Shown here: in pieces, positions 1 to 7,871 of the stretch
How the letters are laid out: each line of letters opens with the position of its first letter
How positions within the stretch are numbered: the stretch's first letter is position 1
NCBI GenBank assembly: GCA_005878685.1
Contig: VBLN01000068.1
Location: 6,070-16,507 of the forward strand
Source of the DNA: Deltaproteobacteria bacterium
GTDB lineage: Bacteria; Desulfobacterota; Binatia; UBA9968
Length of the DNA: 10,438 bases
Reading direction: 5' to 3'
Translations under genes and position numbers: made by a program
Notes under the pieces: generated by a model
The model's database searches: none
What the model saw: only the letters and a program-made list of their open reading frames with translations
What the model was told of the DNA's origin: nothing

Positions 1-765
1 GACCCCTTCTTGGAGAGGCAAGACCTCCTCACCGTTGCGGCGCGTTTCACTCCCCAACGCCGTCATGATCTGTTCCAAAAGCGGGATATTTCCCTCCAGT
101 GGAAGTTTTTGACCGCTATCCGCATCCATGACTTTCTGAGGAGGTTTTTTGACTTCTTGTGCGGCAAAATCCTTAGTTTGAATCCAGCGGCCGGGAAGTG
201 TCAGCGCCTCCCCGACGAAAAGGATATCCCAATTTTTTTTCCCTGGGTTCATATCTCTCACTTGTTTGAAGGTGCTCATCCTTTCCTGCTCGCCTTTAAT
301 TCCCAGCTGTTCGCGGAGGATTTTGAATAGGTAATCGCCCGGCTTCACGCTATAAATTTTTGTCTCACCTTTGGGTCCCGTCGGAAGCGTTATGCCAAGA
401 ATCTCATTCGGCCGGATCGGGATAAACACGGTATCGCCAACTTCCAAGACATTGGGATTTTTAAGCTGGGGATTGAGTGTGCCGATGATCGTCACATACC
501 GGGGAAACTGTTTTTCCGGTACGCCCTTCTCCTGAACCAGGAACTTCCATAGCGAATCTCCTCGGCCGACAACTCTCTCCTCGCCCTCCACTGGCTTTCC
601 TTGATACTCCCGTGTCTTTAGTGTCTTACGCAGCTTTAGCTGCGGTTGCTCCTCTTTTTGTTGGCTGCCAGTTTGCGCCTGCCCCCAAGCGAGATCGCGC
701 AAGGAGAGTGCAAAAAACAAAATTAGGGCTGCGGCTAGAATGACTTTGGACCGGAAAGCGTTCAT
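1..765 (-). CDS. Secreted protein with two LysM domains (C-terminus beyond the window)
   Basis: Read on the minus strand from ATG 765-763, the frame stays open for 255 codons to the window edge, so the C-terminus is missing. Residues 1-30 look like a signal peptide: basic start (MNAFRSK), a hydrophobic stretch of about 14 residues, and a likely cut near AWG-QAQ, so the product should be exported. Two LysM-like peptidoglycan-binding repeats follow. The first spans about residues 64-116 (GRGDSLW, then LNP, then VGDTVFIP). The second spans about 136-191 (VKPGDYLF, then MNP, then VGEALTLP). A charged Lys/Glu/Gln-rich linker (about 33-62) precedes them. The start is well supported: GGAGGG sits 4 bases upstream, inside the end of cysS, and the ATG overlaps the cysS stop as ATGA, which suggests translational coupling. 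LysM proteins usually anchor to cell-wall glycan. No catalytic domain is visible in the part present, so the precise role is unknown. Confidence 0.85.
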   Translation of the reverse strand, partial: MNAFRSKVILAAALILFFALSLRDLAWGQAQTGSQQKEEQPQLKLRKTLKTREYQGKPVEGEERVVGRGDSLWKFLVQEKGVPEKQFPRYVTIIGTLNPQLKNPNVLEVGDTVFIPIRPNEILGITLPTGPKGETKIYSVKPGDYLFKILREQLGIKGEQERMSTFKQVRDMNPGKKNWDILFVGEALTLPGRWIQTKDFAAQEVKKPPQKVMDADSGQKLPLEGNIPLLEQIMTALGSETRRNGEEVLPLQEGV

Positions 766-2171
766 CTTACCCTCCAAACAGTGCCCCCAGCGGTGTCCTC
801 TAACGTGATGCCTTTTTCTTGAAGCTGCACTCGAATTTTATCAGCCTCCTGCCACCGTTTCTCTCTGCGCGCTTGATCTCTCTTCTGTACCAGTCCCTCG
901 ATGACCTCCGGCGAAAGTCCCTGCAGCCGCAGCCAGCGCCTCTTCTTTCTCTCAAAAAACGCCTGAGGCTCGTCCTGCAATAAACCCAGAATCTCAACCA
1001 TCCTCTTCAAGGCCGCCACTCTCGAGGAAGCCCCGTCCGATTTTCCTTCGTCTAACAGCCGATTAAGGGAACGGACCTTGTCAAAGATCAGCGCCATCGC
1101 CCTCGGCGTGTTGAAATCGTCGTCCATCTCCTCACGGAACATTTCAATGAGCGCGCGTTCGGGACTCGCCGCGGCCAGCCCGGTCAAAGAATCGCCGCGC
1201 TCAAGCGTCTCATAAATCCGCTCCACTCCCGTTGCGGCTTCTTCAAGCCCTTCTTCGGAGAAATCCATGGGACTTCTGTAGTGACTGCTAAGAAAGTAGT
1301 GACGCAATGCCTCAGCTTCCCGGTGCTCGAGGATTTCCTGAATTCCAAGGACATTTCCCAAAGACTTCGACATCTTTTCCTGATTGATATTAAGAAAGCC
1401 GTTATGTATCCAATAACGGGCCAGGGGCACATCAAAGGCGGCTTCGGATTGGGCGATCTCATTTTCGTGGTGCGGAAAGATTAAATCCATTCCTCCGCCG
1501 TGGATATCGAAAGGTTGGCCGAGATATTTTGTGCTCATCGCCGAGCACTCGATGTGCCATCCGGGACGCCCTCTTCCCCAAGGACTTTCCCAGTACGGCT
1601 CCCCTTCCTTGCTTTCTTTCCAGAGCGCGAAGTCCATGGGATCTCTTTTCCGAGCGTCGACTTCGACCCTGGCGCCGGCTTCTAACTCTTTGAGTCTCTT
1701 GCGCGAGAGCTTTCCATATCCGGGAAAAGCCTGGACGGGAAAATAGACATCGCCGTCGACGCGGTAGGCCATCCCCTTCTCCTCGAGCCGCCGAATCAAC
1801 GAAATAATTTCGGCTATGTGCTCCGTAGCTTTAGGCTCCTGGGTTGGGGAAAGGAGTCCCAGCGCATCGCTATCTCTCCGGAACTCCGCGATATATCGTT
1901 TCGCAATAGCTTCGGCCGTCGAGCCTTCCTGGTTAGCCCGTTGAATGATCTTGTCGTCAACATCGGTAAAATTACGCACAAACGTGACGCGGAAGCCGAG
2001 AAACTTGAGGTACCTGTATATGACGTCGAAGGTCAAAAGGGCGCGCGCATGCCCCACGTGTGACGCATTATACACCGTTACTCCGCAGACGTACAGCCGA
2101 ACTTCGCCCTCTCTCAGGGGAACGAACTCCTCTTTTCTCCCTGAGAGAGTATTGTATATTCTAAGGCCCAT
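762..2171 (-). CDS. cysS: Cysteinyl-tRNA synthetase
   Basis: This is a class I aminoacyl-tRNA synthetase that charges tRNA-Cys with cysteine in the cytoplasm, and it is probably essential. The protein is 469 residues, close to the roughly 460 usual for the family. The HIGH signature appears as HVGH (residues 38-41) and KMSKS lies at 266-270. All four zinc ligands known from the E. coli enzyme are present at matching positions: C29 (YVCG), C209 (HIECS), H234 and E238 (PHHENE). The DALR-type helical domain is recognisable by DDDFNTPRA near 350. The C-terminal tail holds the family's usual segment ending QEADKIRVQL, which binds the tRNA anticodon region. The start at ATG 2171 places C29 and HVGH at the expected distances. 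A GAGAAG a few bases upstream is only a modest ribosome-binding site. The stop overlaps the downstream LysM gene by 4 bases, so the two are probably co-transcribed. Confidence 0.98.
   Translation of the reverse strand: MGLRIYNTLSGRKEEFVPLREGEVRLYVCGVTVYNASHVGHARALLTFDVIYRYLKFLGFRVTFVRNFTDVDDKIIQRANQEGSTAEAIAKRYIAEFRRDSDALGLLSPTQEPKATEHIAEIISLIRRLEEKGMAYRVDGDVYFPVQAFPGYGKLSRKRLKELEAGARVEVDARKRDPMDFALWKESKEGEPYWESPWGRGRPGWHIECSAMSTKYLGQPFDIHGGGMDLIFPHHENEIAQSEAAFDVPLARYWIHNGFLNINQEKMSKSLGNVLGIQEILEHREAEALRHYFLSSHYRSPMDFSEEGLEEAATGVERIYETLERGDSLTGLAAASPERALIEMFREEMDDDFNTPRAMALIFDKVRSLNRLLDEGKSDGASSRVAALKRMVEILGLLQDEPQAFFERKKRRWLRLQGLSPEVIEGLVQKRDQARREKRWQEADKIRVQLQEKGITLEDTAGGTVWRVR
770..775 (-). 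promoter_or_regulatory. Shine-Dalgarno site for the LysM gene, inside cysS
   Basis: On the minus strand this reads GGAGGG, 4 bases before ATG 765-763. It lies within the last codons of cysS. With the ATGA overlap it fixes the start of the LysM protein and suggests coupled translation. Confidence 0.75.
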
Positions 2172-2266
2172 CTTGTCTTCTCATCTTACGGATCACTGTC
2201 TGATTTGCAAGGATTTTCTGCGGACTGGCACTTGCGAAATCGGACAAAAAGAAATAGAGAGACGTT
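2172..2266. promoter_or_regulatory. Divergent intergenic region between cysS and the UbiD gene
   Basis: These 95 bases separate two divergent start codons, so promoters for both directions should lie here or just inside the genes. On the minus strand a TTGCAA at 2210-2205 and a TAAGAT at 2188-2183, 16 bases apart, are a weak match to a sigma-70 promoter for cysS. The predicted start of transcription would leave only about 5 bases of leader, so this is doubtful. I found no convincing -35/-10 pair on the plus strand. The plus-strand start at 2267 has only a weak GAGAG ribosome-binding site. No clear operator or hairpin is visible. Confidence 0.35.
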
Positions 2267-3922
2267 ATGAATTTTGCCAAATCTTACGCTGACCTGAGGG
2301 AATTTATTTCGGCCCTTGAAGGCAACGGAAAACTTTTGCGCATCAAACGGGAGATCAACAAAGATACCGAGCTCCATCCTCTGGTGCGCTGGCAGTTCAG
2401 AGGCTTGAAGGAAGAAGAACGCAAGGCCTTCCTGTTCGAGAACGTCACAGACTCCAAGCGAAGAAAATACCAAGGCTCCGTACTAGTCGGCGGTCTCGCC
2501 GCCTCGGCCGCAGTTTATTGTTTGGGATTGAAATGTTCATCCGAAGAGGTCGCCGACCGCTGGCTGTACGCCATGGACCATACCCTAGAGCCCGAAATCG
2601 TGAATCACGGCCCGGTTCAAGACGAGATCCATAAGGGCAAAGATCTTTTGAGTCACGGCGGTATTGGGGAGTTTCCGATACCGATCTCGACTCCGGGCTT
2701 CGATAACGGCCCTTACATCACCGCAGGCCATTGGATCACCAAGGACCCGGAAACGGGAAAGAGAAATGTCGGCAACTACCGTGGACTCATCAAAGGGCCG
2801 GCGGTGAGCGGCATCATGGCGGGAACACCACAGGATCTTTCGGCCCATTGGGAGAAGTGCCGGAGGAAAGGAAGACCTCTTGAAGTCGCCGTTGCCGTGG
2901 GGACAGTGCCTGCTGTTTCCTACACCGCTACGCAGAAGGTGCCGCCAGCGATGGACGAGCTGGCTCTGGCCGGAGGGCTAGTCGGTGAACCCATCCCGCT
3001 CGTCAAATGCCAGACTGTGGACCTCGAAGTGCCCGCGACCGCCGAAGTGGTGCTTGAGGGGATCATTCCGACCGCCTATCTGGAGGAAGAAGGACCTTTC
3101 GGCGAATCGATGGGCTATGTTGATCCAAGGACGCTGAGTGGAGTCTTCGAGCTCACCTGTGTGACTCACAGAAAAGATCCCATTTGGGTCTCGATCATCA
3201 GTCAGGTCACACCGAGTGAGAGCTCCAAGATCAAAGCGATGGGAATGGCAACCCTGATTCTTCGTTTCCTCAAGCAGCGGGGATTTTCAAGCGTGCTCGA
3301 AGTTTCTCTGATGGAGCCGCTGGTGAATCTGCGTCCTTACGTCGTCCTTCGAATGAAGAAGAGAGACGATCAAGATCCATGGGGCGCTATGGATGCGCTG
3401 TTGGAATACGGCGACCGCGTCGGTAAATTGGTGATCGCCGTGGATGAAGACATCAACCCTCACGATCCGGTTGCGGTCACTTGGGCGATCACGCACCGCT
3501 CGCAACCCCATAAGGATATCAAGATCGTCGGCGACCGTCCTTTCGGAGCCACACCCATCGGCATGCTCGTCTCGCATCCGACCAGCCGCTACGACAATAT
3601 GGAGTCTTCACTGCTCATCGACGCGACCCGCAAAGCCGATTTTCCGCCGCTGTCTCTTCCAAAAAAGGAATATATGGAGCGCGCACGGCAACTCTGGGAA
3701 GAACTTGGTCTCCCCAAATTAGAACCACAGGAGCCTTGGCACGGATACCTCATGGGATTGTGGCCAGATGAACTCGATGGGGAGGCCAGGCTTGCAGCTG
3801 CCGGGGATTACGATAAGGTCGGTGAAAAGCTGCGCGGCACTCGGGTTGAAGTCGGAGAGGGCGAGACGCTGCGTTCGATGAGACAAAAATGGGGGAAAAC
3901 TCATTCCGGCAGAGCGCAGTAG
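2267..3922 (+). CDS. UbiD-family prenylated-FMN-dependent decarboxylase
   Basis: UbiD-family enzymes use prenylated FMN to decarboxylate, or in some pathways carboxylate, aromatic or alpha,beta-unsaturated acids. The family hallmarks are visible. NVGNYRG (residues 167-173) carries the conserved Arg (R172), and EEEGPFGESMGY (273-284) carries the paired acids E275 and E280. These match the Arg-Glu-Glu triad of the fungal ferulate decarboxylase Fdc1. AVDEDINPHD (391-400) and IDATRK (451-456) are also typical. At 551 residues it is longer than classical UbiD (about 490-500). The extra length is a C-terminal tail from about 465 with Trp/Pro-rich (EPWHGY, near 489) and charged segments. The prFMN synthase UbiX is not in the window. 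Its position upstream of a binding protein and Mo hydroxylases, not next to ubiquinone genes, favours a catabolic role. Exact substrate unknown; a ubiquinone-pathway UbiD is less likely but not excluded. Confidence 0.9.
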   Translation: MNFAKSYADLREFISALEGNGKLLRIKREINKDTELHPLVRWQFRGLKEEERKAFLFENVTDSKRRKYQGSVLVGGLAASAAVYCLGLKCSSEEVADRWLYAMDHTLEPEIVNHGPVQDEIHKGKDLLSHGGIGEFPIPISTPGFDNGPYITAGHWITKDPETGKRNVGNYRGLIKGPAVSGIMAGTPQDLSAHWEKCRRKGRPLEVAVAVGTVPAVSYTATQKVPPAMDELALAGGLVGEPIPLVKCQTVDLEVPATAEVVLEGIIPTAYLEEEGPFGESMGYVDPRTLSGVFELTCVTHRKDPIWVSIISQVTPSESSKIKAMGMATLILRFLKQRGFSSVLEVSLMEPLVNLRPYVVLRMKKRDDQDPWGAMDALLEYGDRVGKLVIAVDEDINPHDPVAVTWAITHRSQPHKDIKIVGDRPFGATPIGMLVSHPTSRYDNMESSLLIDATRKADFPPLSLPKKEYMERARQLWEELGLPKLEPQEPWHGYLMGLWPDELDGEARLAAAGDYDKVGEKLRGTRVEVGEGETLRSMRQKWGKTHSGRAQ

Positions 3923-4000
3923 TCATCGTTGGTCGAAGCCCTTTCTTATGAGATTTCCATCCGGCGGACTTTGAAGCTGACCGTCCATCTCTTTGGCCGC

Positions 4001-4006
4001 GGGAGG
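4001..4006 (+). promoter_or_regulatory. Strong Shine-Dalgarno site for the substrate-binding protein
   Basis: GGGAGG lies 5 bases before ATG 4012. It is the best ribosome-binding site on the plus strand of this window and fixes that start. The genes downstream have weak sites or none, which suggests the binding protein is made in the largest amount and the rest depend partly on coupled translation. Confidence 0.7.
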
Positions 4007-4011
4007 TAGAG

Positions 4012-4989
4012 ATGAGCAAGGCGACCCTGTTAAGCTCTTTGGCGTTTTTTGTTGCGGTCTCGCCGCTAATGGCGCAGACCAAACGAATACCGGTCGCCTT
4101 CAGTGCCGTAAGCGCCACGCAAGCAGCTCTTTACGTCACCAAAGAGGCCGGCCTATTCGAAAAGCATGGCCTTTCAGTGGATCTGGTCTACGTGAGCAGC
4201 GGGTCCAAGGTCGCGCAGGCGCTCATGGCGCGGGAGTTTCCGGTGGCATTGGCCGGCGGCGCAATTGTAAACGCGAATCTTGCCGGTGGCGACCTCGCCA
4301 TCGTAGGCGGCGTGGTCAATGTTCCCTCTTTCTATTTGTTGGTTCAACCTTCGGTCAAGCGCGTCGAGGATCTCAAAGGCAAAGCCATCGGCATCACCCG
4401 GTACGGTTCGTCGACGGATTATACGGTGCGCTTCTATCTCAAAAAATCCGGTCTGGAGCCGGACCGGGAGGTGAAGATTCTCCAGATGGGCGGGCAGCCT
4501 GAGATTCTAGCCGCGACCCAGGCCGGGGTGATTCAGGGCGGCGTCTTCTCTGCGCCCGCAGATTACAAGGCGCGCAAGTTCGGCTTCGTCCAGCTCGCGG
4601 ACATGAGCAAGATCGGACTGGATTATCCGACGACCAGCCTCGTTTCGACCCGCTCTTACATCAAGATGGATCCCGCCACGGTGAAAAATTTTCTGATAGC
4701 CTATAGCGAGGGCGTGAGCCGCCTGTTCAGAGACAAGGAATTCACGATGAAAGTCACCGGCAAGTACACTCGCACGGACGACCGGGAGATTCTAGCGGCG
4801 GCCTATTCCTTCTCGACGAATTTTATCGAAAAGACTCCTCGGCTCCCTTACAAAGCCATCGAGACCATTCTGGCGCAGACCGCGGAAACTGATCCCAAAG
4901 CCAAGGGCCACAAGGCCGAGGAGTTCATCGACCCGACCTTTTACAACGAGCTTGAGAAGAGCGGTTTCTTCAAATCGTTGGGCTGGTAG
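4012..4989 (+). CDS. Periplasmic substrate-binding protein, NMT1/SsuA-like
   Basis: This is a 325-residue exported solute-binding protein of the ABC-transporter NMT1/SsuA/TauA type. Residues 1-21 form a signal peptide (hydrophobic LLSSLAFFVAV, then SPLMA before QTK) without a lipobox cysteine, so the mature protein should be free in the periplasm. Family features follow: YVTKEAGLFEKHGL (41-54, typical of this family's first lobe), a Gly/Ala-rich stretch VALAGGAIVNANLAGG (78-93), and VEDLKGKAIGITRYGS (118-133), the conserved LKGKxIG ligand-domain motif. Relatives bind small organics such as sulfonates, nitrate, thiamine precursors or aromatic acids; the ligand here cannot be told. No permease or ATPase gene is adjacent, so it is an orphan in this window. 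It starts 89 bases after the UbiD stop and ends 15 bases before small subunit 1, which suggests it leads the Mo-hydroxylase operon. Confidence 0.9.
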   Translation: MSKATLLSSLAFFVAVSPLMAQTKRIPVAFSAVSATQAALYVTKEAGLFEKHGLSVDLVYVSSGSKVAQALMAREFPVALAGGAIVNANLAGGDLAIVGGVVNVPSFYLLVQPSVKRVEDLKGKAIGITRYGSSTDYTVRFYLKKSGLEPDREVKILQMGGQPEILAATQAGVIQGGVFSAPADYKARKFGFVQLADMSKIGLDYPTTSLVSTRSYIKMDPATVKNFLIAYSEGVSRLFRDKEFTMKVTGKYTRTDDREILAAAYSFSTNFIEKTPRLPYKAIETILAQTAETDPKAKGHKAEEFIDPTFYNELEKSGFFKSLGW

Positions 4990-5004
4990 AGTCCAAGAAG
5001 CTCG

Positions 5005-5556
5005 ATGAAACGAAAGATCACTCTCACAGTCAACGGCAAAGAGCAGGAACTCGAAATCGAGCCGAACCGGCTGCTCCTCCATGTCCTGCGCGAAGAGATC
5101 GGCCTGACTGGAACCAAAGAGGGCTGCAGCATCGGCGTGTGTGGCGCGTGCAGCGTCATTGTCGACGGCCGGCTGGTGAGCTCCTGCCTGACGCTGGCCG
5201 CAGGTTGCGAAGGAAGAGATATTGAAACTATCGAAGGGCTCGCGAAGGACGGAAACCTCCATCCGCTACAGCAGGCTTTCATCGAATACGGCGGTTTCCA
5301 ATGCGGCATCTGCACGCCAGGACAAATCATGGCCGCCAAAGCGCTCCTCGACGAAAACCCGAAACCGACAGCGGATGAAGTCAAAGAGTGGATGTCCGGA
5401 AATCTCTGCCGCTGCACCGGTTACTATAAGATTCTCGAATCGGTGATGGCGGTTGTTAACAACAAAATCAGCCCGGACTTTCAATTCAGAAAACGAGAGC
5501 AGCAGGCCAAGATCCAAAGTTTGGACGTCTACAAGCCAGTTGCCAAAACTGACTGA
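5005..5556 (+). CDS. Molybdenum hydroxylase small subunit 1 ([2Fe-2S])
   Basis: This is the iron-sulfur electron-transfer subunit of a xanthine-oxidase/CO-dehydrogenase-like enzyme (CoxS, HcrC or QorS type). It carries electrons from the molybdenum site towards FAD. The N-terminal plant-ferredoxin-type cluster is bound by C41, C46, C49 and C61 (GCSIGVCGACS). The C-terminal cluster is bound by C100, C103, C135 and C137 (QCGICTPG and LCRCTGY). Q99 before the third cysteine group is the residue that contacts the pterin cofactor in the family. At 183 residues it is longer than the usual 150-165: about 30 polar, charged residues follow the [2Fe-2S] helical domain (from about 152). Only a weak AAGAAG precedes the start. 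The next gene, the large subunit, begins 12 bases downstream. It is a paralogue of the small subunit at 8709 (about 82 of 147 aligned positions identical by hand count). Confidence 0.95.
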   Translation: MKRKITLTVNGKEQELEIEPNRLLLHVLREEIGLTGTKEGCSIGVCGACSVIVDGRLVSSCLTLAAGCEGRDIETIEGLAKDGNLHPLQQAFIEYGGFQCGICTPGQIMAAKALLDENPKPTADEVKEWMSGNLCRCTGYYKILESVMAVVNNKISPDFQFRKREQQAKIQSLDVYKPVAKTD

Positions 5557-5568
5557 GCGACTGCTCCG

Positions 5569-7845
5569 ATGGCAAAAGCAGAAAAGTTTTCCGTTGTCGG
5601 CCAGCGCGTACAACGGGTCGACGGTTTCGACAAAGTCACCGGCGAATCAAAGTACATTGCCGACATCATCCTTCCGGGGATGCTGCTCGGCAAGATTCTG
5701 CGCAGCCCCTATCCTCACGCTAGGATCTTGCGCATCGACACCAGCAAGGCAGAACATTTGCGCGGCGTGCGCGCCGTCGTGACTGCCGAGGACACCCTCA
5801 AGCGTCCGTGGGGCGCCTTCTTTGCCGACCAGTACATCCTATCGGTCGGGAAAGCTCGTTATGTTGGCGAAGAGGTCGCCGCTGTCGCGGCCGTGGATCT
5901 GGATGTCGCCGAAGAAGCCCTCGCTCTGATCGATGTCGAATGGGAGCCGTTGCCCGCTGTTTTCGATGCTGAAGAAGCAATGAAGGCCGGCGCGCCGCTG
6001 GTCCACGACGACAAGAAACGCAACATCGCCGTGACCCTTGACATCGAGCGCGGCAATATCCAACGCGCCTTCGCGGAGTCTGACATTATCGTGGAGGACA
6101 CTTTTCAAAGCGCGCCCCAATGGCACTGTTCGATAGAAACCATCGGCAGCGTTGCCGAGTATGCGTCCAGCGGCAAATACACTATCTACATGAACAGCCA
6201 GACGCTCTTCAACGCGCGCTATCGGATCGCCGCCGCGTTAGGAGTGCCGGAAACCGACATACGGATCATTCAGAGCGCCGTCGGCGGCGGCTTCGGCGGC
6301 AAATCCTGCGACGACAACAACGCTTTAGTTGCAGCCATCCTCGCTCGTAAAGCCGGCAAGCCCGTCAAGGTCATCAATTCACGGGAGGAAGAATTTCTAG
6401 CAGGATGTCGCCCTCGGGTCTTCATGAAAATCGACGTCAAATTGGGCTTCAAAAAAGACGGCCGAATTCGCGCCAAACATATTCGTATTATCGCGGACAA
6501 CGGCGCCTACTCCGCCAAGGCACCGGCGATTACGGGGGTCGCGGCTATGCGCCACGACACCTGCTACAAGTATAGCGACGTAAAGACTCAGGCCTACCTG
6601 GTTTATACGAACAAGATTCCCACCGGCGCTTTCCGTGGGTTCGGCAATCCCTCCGCCGAATGGGCGGTTGAGCAGGCGATCGACATAGGAGCGCACGAGC
6701 TGGGCATCGACCCGATGGAAATCGCCCGCATCAACGCTGCCGAATCCGGTTACGTCTCCCCGCATGGCAACCGCGTCACGAGCTGCGAACTCAAGCAATG
6801 CCTCGATATGACGGAAAAGATGATGGATTGGAAAAAGAAACGCGCCGACAAAAAACCCAACACCGGCTTGGGCCTCGCCTGCACCGTGCATGTGAGCGGC
6901 AAGCGCCACTTCGGCGATTATGACGGCAGTTCGGCAACCATCAAAATCAATGAAGACGGTAAGGCGCTGATCTTGAGCGGCGAAGGTGAAATCGGCCAGG
7001 GCGTACACACGGCGATGTGCCAAATTGCCGCCGAGGAGTTGGGCGTGCGGGTTGAGGACGTTGAGATTTCGAAAGCCGACACGGATCTGACGACTTTTTG
7101 TCTGGGCGCGTTCGCCAGCAGGCTGACTTACATCAGCGGGAATGCCGTGAAGAATGCCGCTAGCAACGTCAAGCAACAACTATTCCAGCAGGCGTCGGAG
7201 ATGTTGGAGGCAAACGCCGACGATCTGATCTCGCACGGCGGACGCATCTTCGTCAAAGGCGCCGAGGGAAAATTCGTTACGGTCGCCGACGCCGCCCGTG
7301 CCCGGCTGTTTCGTCACAACGGCGCCCCTATCGTCGGCTCGGGCAGTTTTGATGCAGATTCGGTCCTTCCGGATAAGACCCGTTTCGGTAACGAGTCGGG
7401 AGCTTACAACTACGGCGTGCAGGCGGCTCAGGTTGAAGTTGACCGCGAAACCGGACAGGTCAAAGTGCTCCAGTACGTCATCGCCTCGGATTGCGGCACC
7501 GTGATCTATCCAATCGGCGCCGAGGGCCAAGTCGAAGGCGGATTCGCGCAAGGCATCGGATATGCGCTCATCGAGGGCCTGCAATTTGATGAGGGAAGAC
7601 CGGTCAATCCTAATTTTTCTGATTACCGGATTCCCTCCATGAGAGATCTGCCGCCGCTTACGCATGCATTCGCGGATTCGTACGAGCCGACCGGTCCCTT
7701 TGGAGCCAAAGGGCTGGGTGAGTTAAACATGGATCCGACCGCAGCCGTCATTAGCAACGCGATTTTCGACGCGGTGGGCGTGCGGATTAAAACTCTTCCC
7801 ATCACGCCGGAAAAAGTCCTCAAGGCGTTGACGGAAAAAGGTTAA
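5569..7845 (+). CDS. Molybdenum hydroxylase large subunit 1 (molybdopterin-binding)
   Basis: This 758-residue subunit is the catalytic, Mo-molybdopterin-binding part of a xanthine-oxidase-family enzyme, which typically hydroxylates a carbon with water-derived oxygen. The N-terminal a/b-hammerhead domain covers about residues 15-135, ending near VEWEPLPAVFDAEEA; the cofactor-binding region follows. Motifs in order: GGGFGGK (239-245), the substrate-side loop GAFRGFG (353-359) with R356, GEGEIGQG (471-478), QVEGGFAQGIGYA (654-666) and GAKGLGE (712-718). E718 matches the catalytic glutamate of xanthine oxidase. The loop is of the xanthine-dehydrogenase or form II type; the AYRCSFR signature of true CO dehydrogenase is absent. 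DCGTVIYP (641-648) replaces the more usual DVGxxINP. No clear ribosome-binding site precedes the start, 12 bases after the small-subunit stop, so translational coupling is likely. The substrate is unknown; aromatic or N-heterocyclic compounds and their CoA esters are the plausible range. Confidence 0.93.
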   Translation: MAKAEKFSVVGQRVQRVDGFDKVTGESKYIADIILPGMLLGKILRSPYPHARILRIDTSKAEHLRGVRAVVTAEDTLKRPWGAFFADQYILSVGKARYVGEEVAAVAAVDLDVAEEALALIDVEWEPLPAVFDAEEAMKAGAPLVHDDKKRNIAVTLDIERGNIQRAFAESDIIVEDTFQSAPQWHCSIETIGSVAEYASSGKYTIYMNSQTLFNARYRIAAALGVPETDIRIIQSAVGGGFGGKSCDDNNALVAAILARKAGKPVKVINSREEEFLAGCRPRVFMKIDVKLGFKKDGRIRAKHIRIIADNGAYSAKAPAITGVAAMRHDTCYKYSDVKTQAYLVYTNKIPTGAFRGFGNPSAEWAVEQAIDIGAHELGIDPMEIARINAAESGYVSPHGNRVTSCELKQCLDMTEKMMDWKKKRADKKPNTGLGLACTVHVSGKRHFGDYDGSSATIKINEDGKALILSGEGEIGQGVHTAMCQIAAEELGVRVEDVEISKADTDLTTFCLGAFASRLTYISGNAVKNAASNVKQQLFQQASEMLEANADDLISHGGRIFVKGAEGKFVTVADAARARLFRHNGAPIVGSGSFDADSVLPDKTRFGNESGAYNYGVQAAQVEVDRETGQVKVLQYVIASDCGTVIYPIGAEGQVEGGFAQGIGYALIEGLQFDEGRPVNPNFSDYRIPSMRDLPPLTHAFADSYEPTGPFGAKGLGELNMDPTAAVISNAIFDAVGVRIKTLPITPEKVLKALTEKG

Positions 7846-7869
7846 AGGGTTCACGGGTTGAAGGGTTAA
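7846..7869 (+). repeat. Three-copy 8-base tandem repeat in an intergenic gap
   Basis: The gap between large subunit 1 and the FAD gene is almost entirely three 8-base units: AGGGTTCA, CGGGTTGA and AGGGTTAA. The GGGTT core recurs exactly every 8 bases, at 7847, 7855 and 7863. The last unit ends 2 bases before the ATG at 7872, so AAGGG at 7861-7865 may also serve as a weak ribosome-binding site. Similar GGGTT-rich spacers are seen in some environmental genomes; I cannot check that here. Confidence 0.7.
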
Positions 7870-7871
7870 AA

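Noticed and set aside
10..330. Plus-strand open frame of 106 codons at the left edge
   Set aside because: It is antisense to the LysM gene, which has a signal peptide, two recognisable domains and a strong ribosome-binding site. The plus-strand product resembles nothing.
3923..4011. Terminator or promoter after the UbiD gene
   Set aside because: I saw no stable hairpin with a T-run and no convincing -35/-10 pair in these 89 bases. Whether the transcript continues through is undecided.
3993..4502. Plus-strand open frame of 169 codons overlapping the binding protein
   Set aside because: Its product is Arg/Gly-rich in the way of an out-of-frame shadow, while the overlapping frame has a signal peptide and family motifs.
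6397..7179. Minus-strand open frame of 260 codons
   Set aside because: It lies wholly opposite the conserved large-subunit 1 coding sequence. Long antisense frames are common in GC-rich genes, and no motif is visible in its translation.
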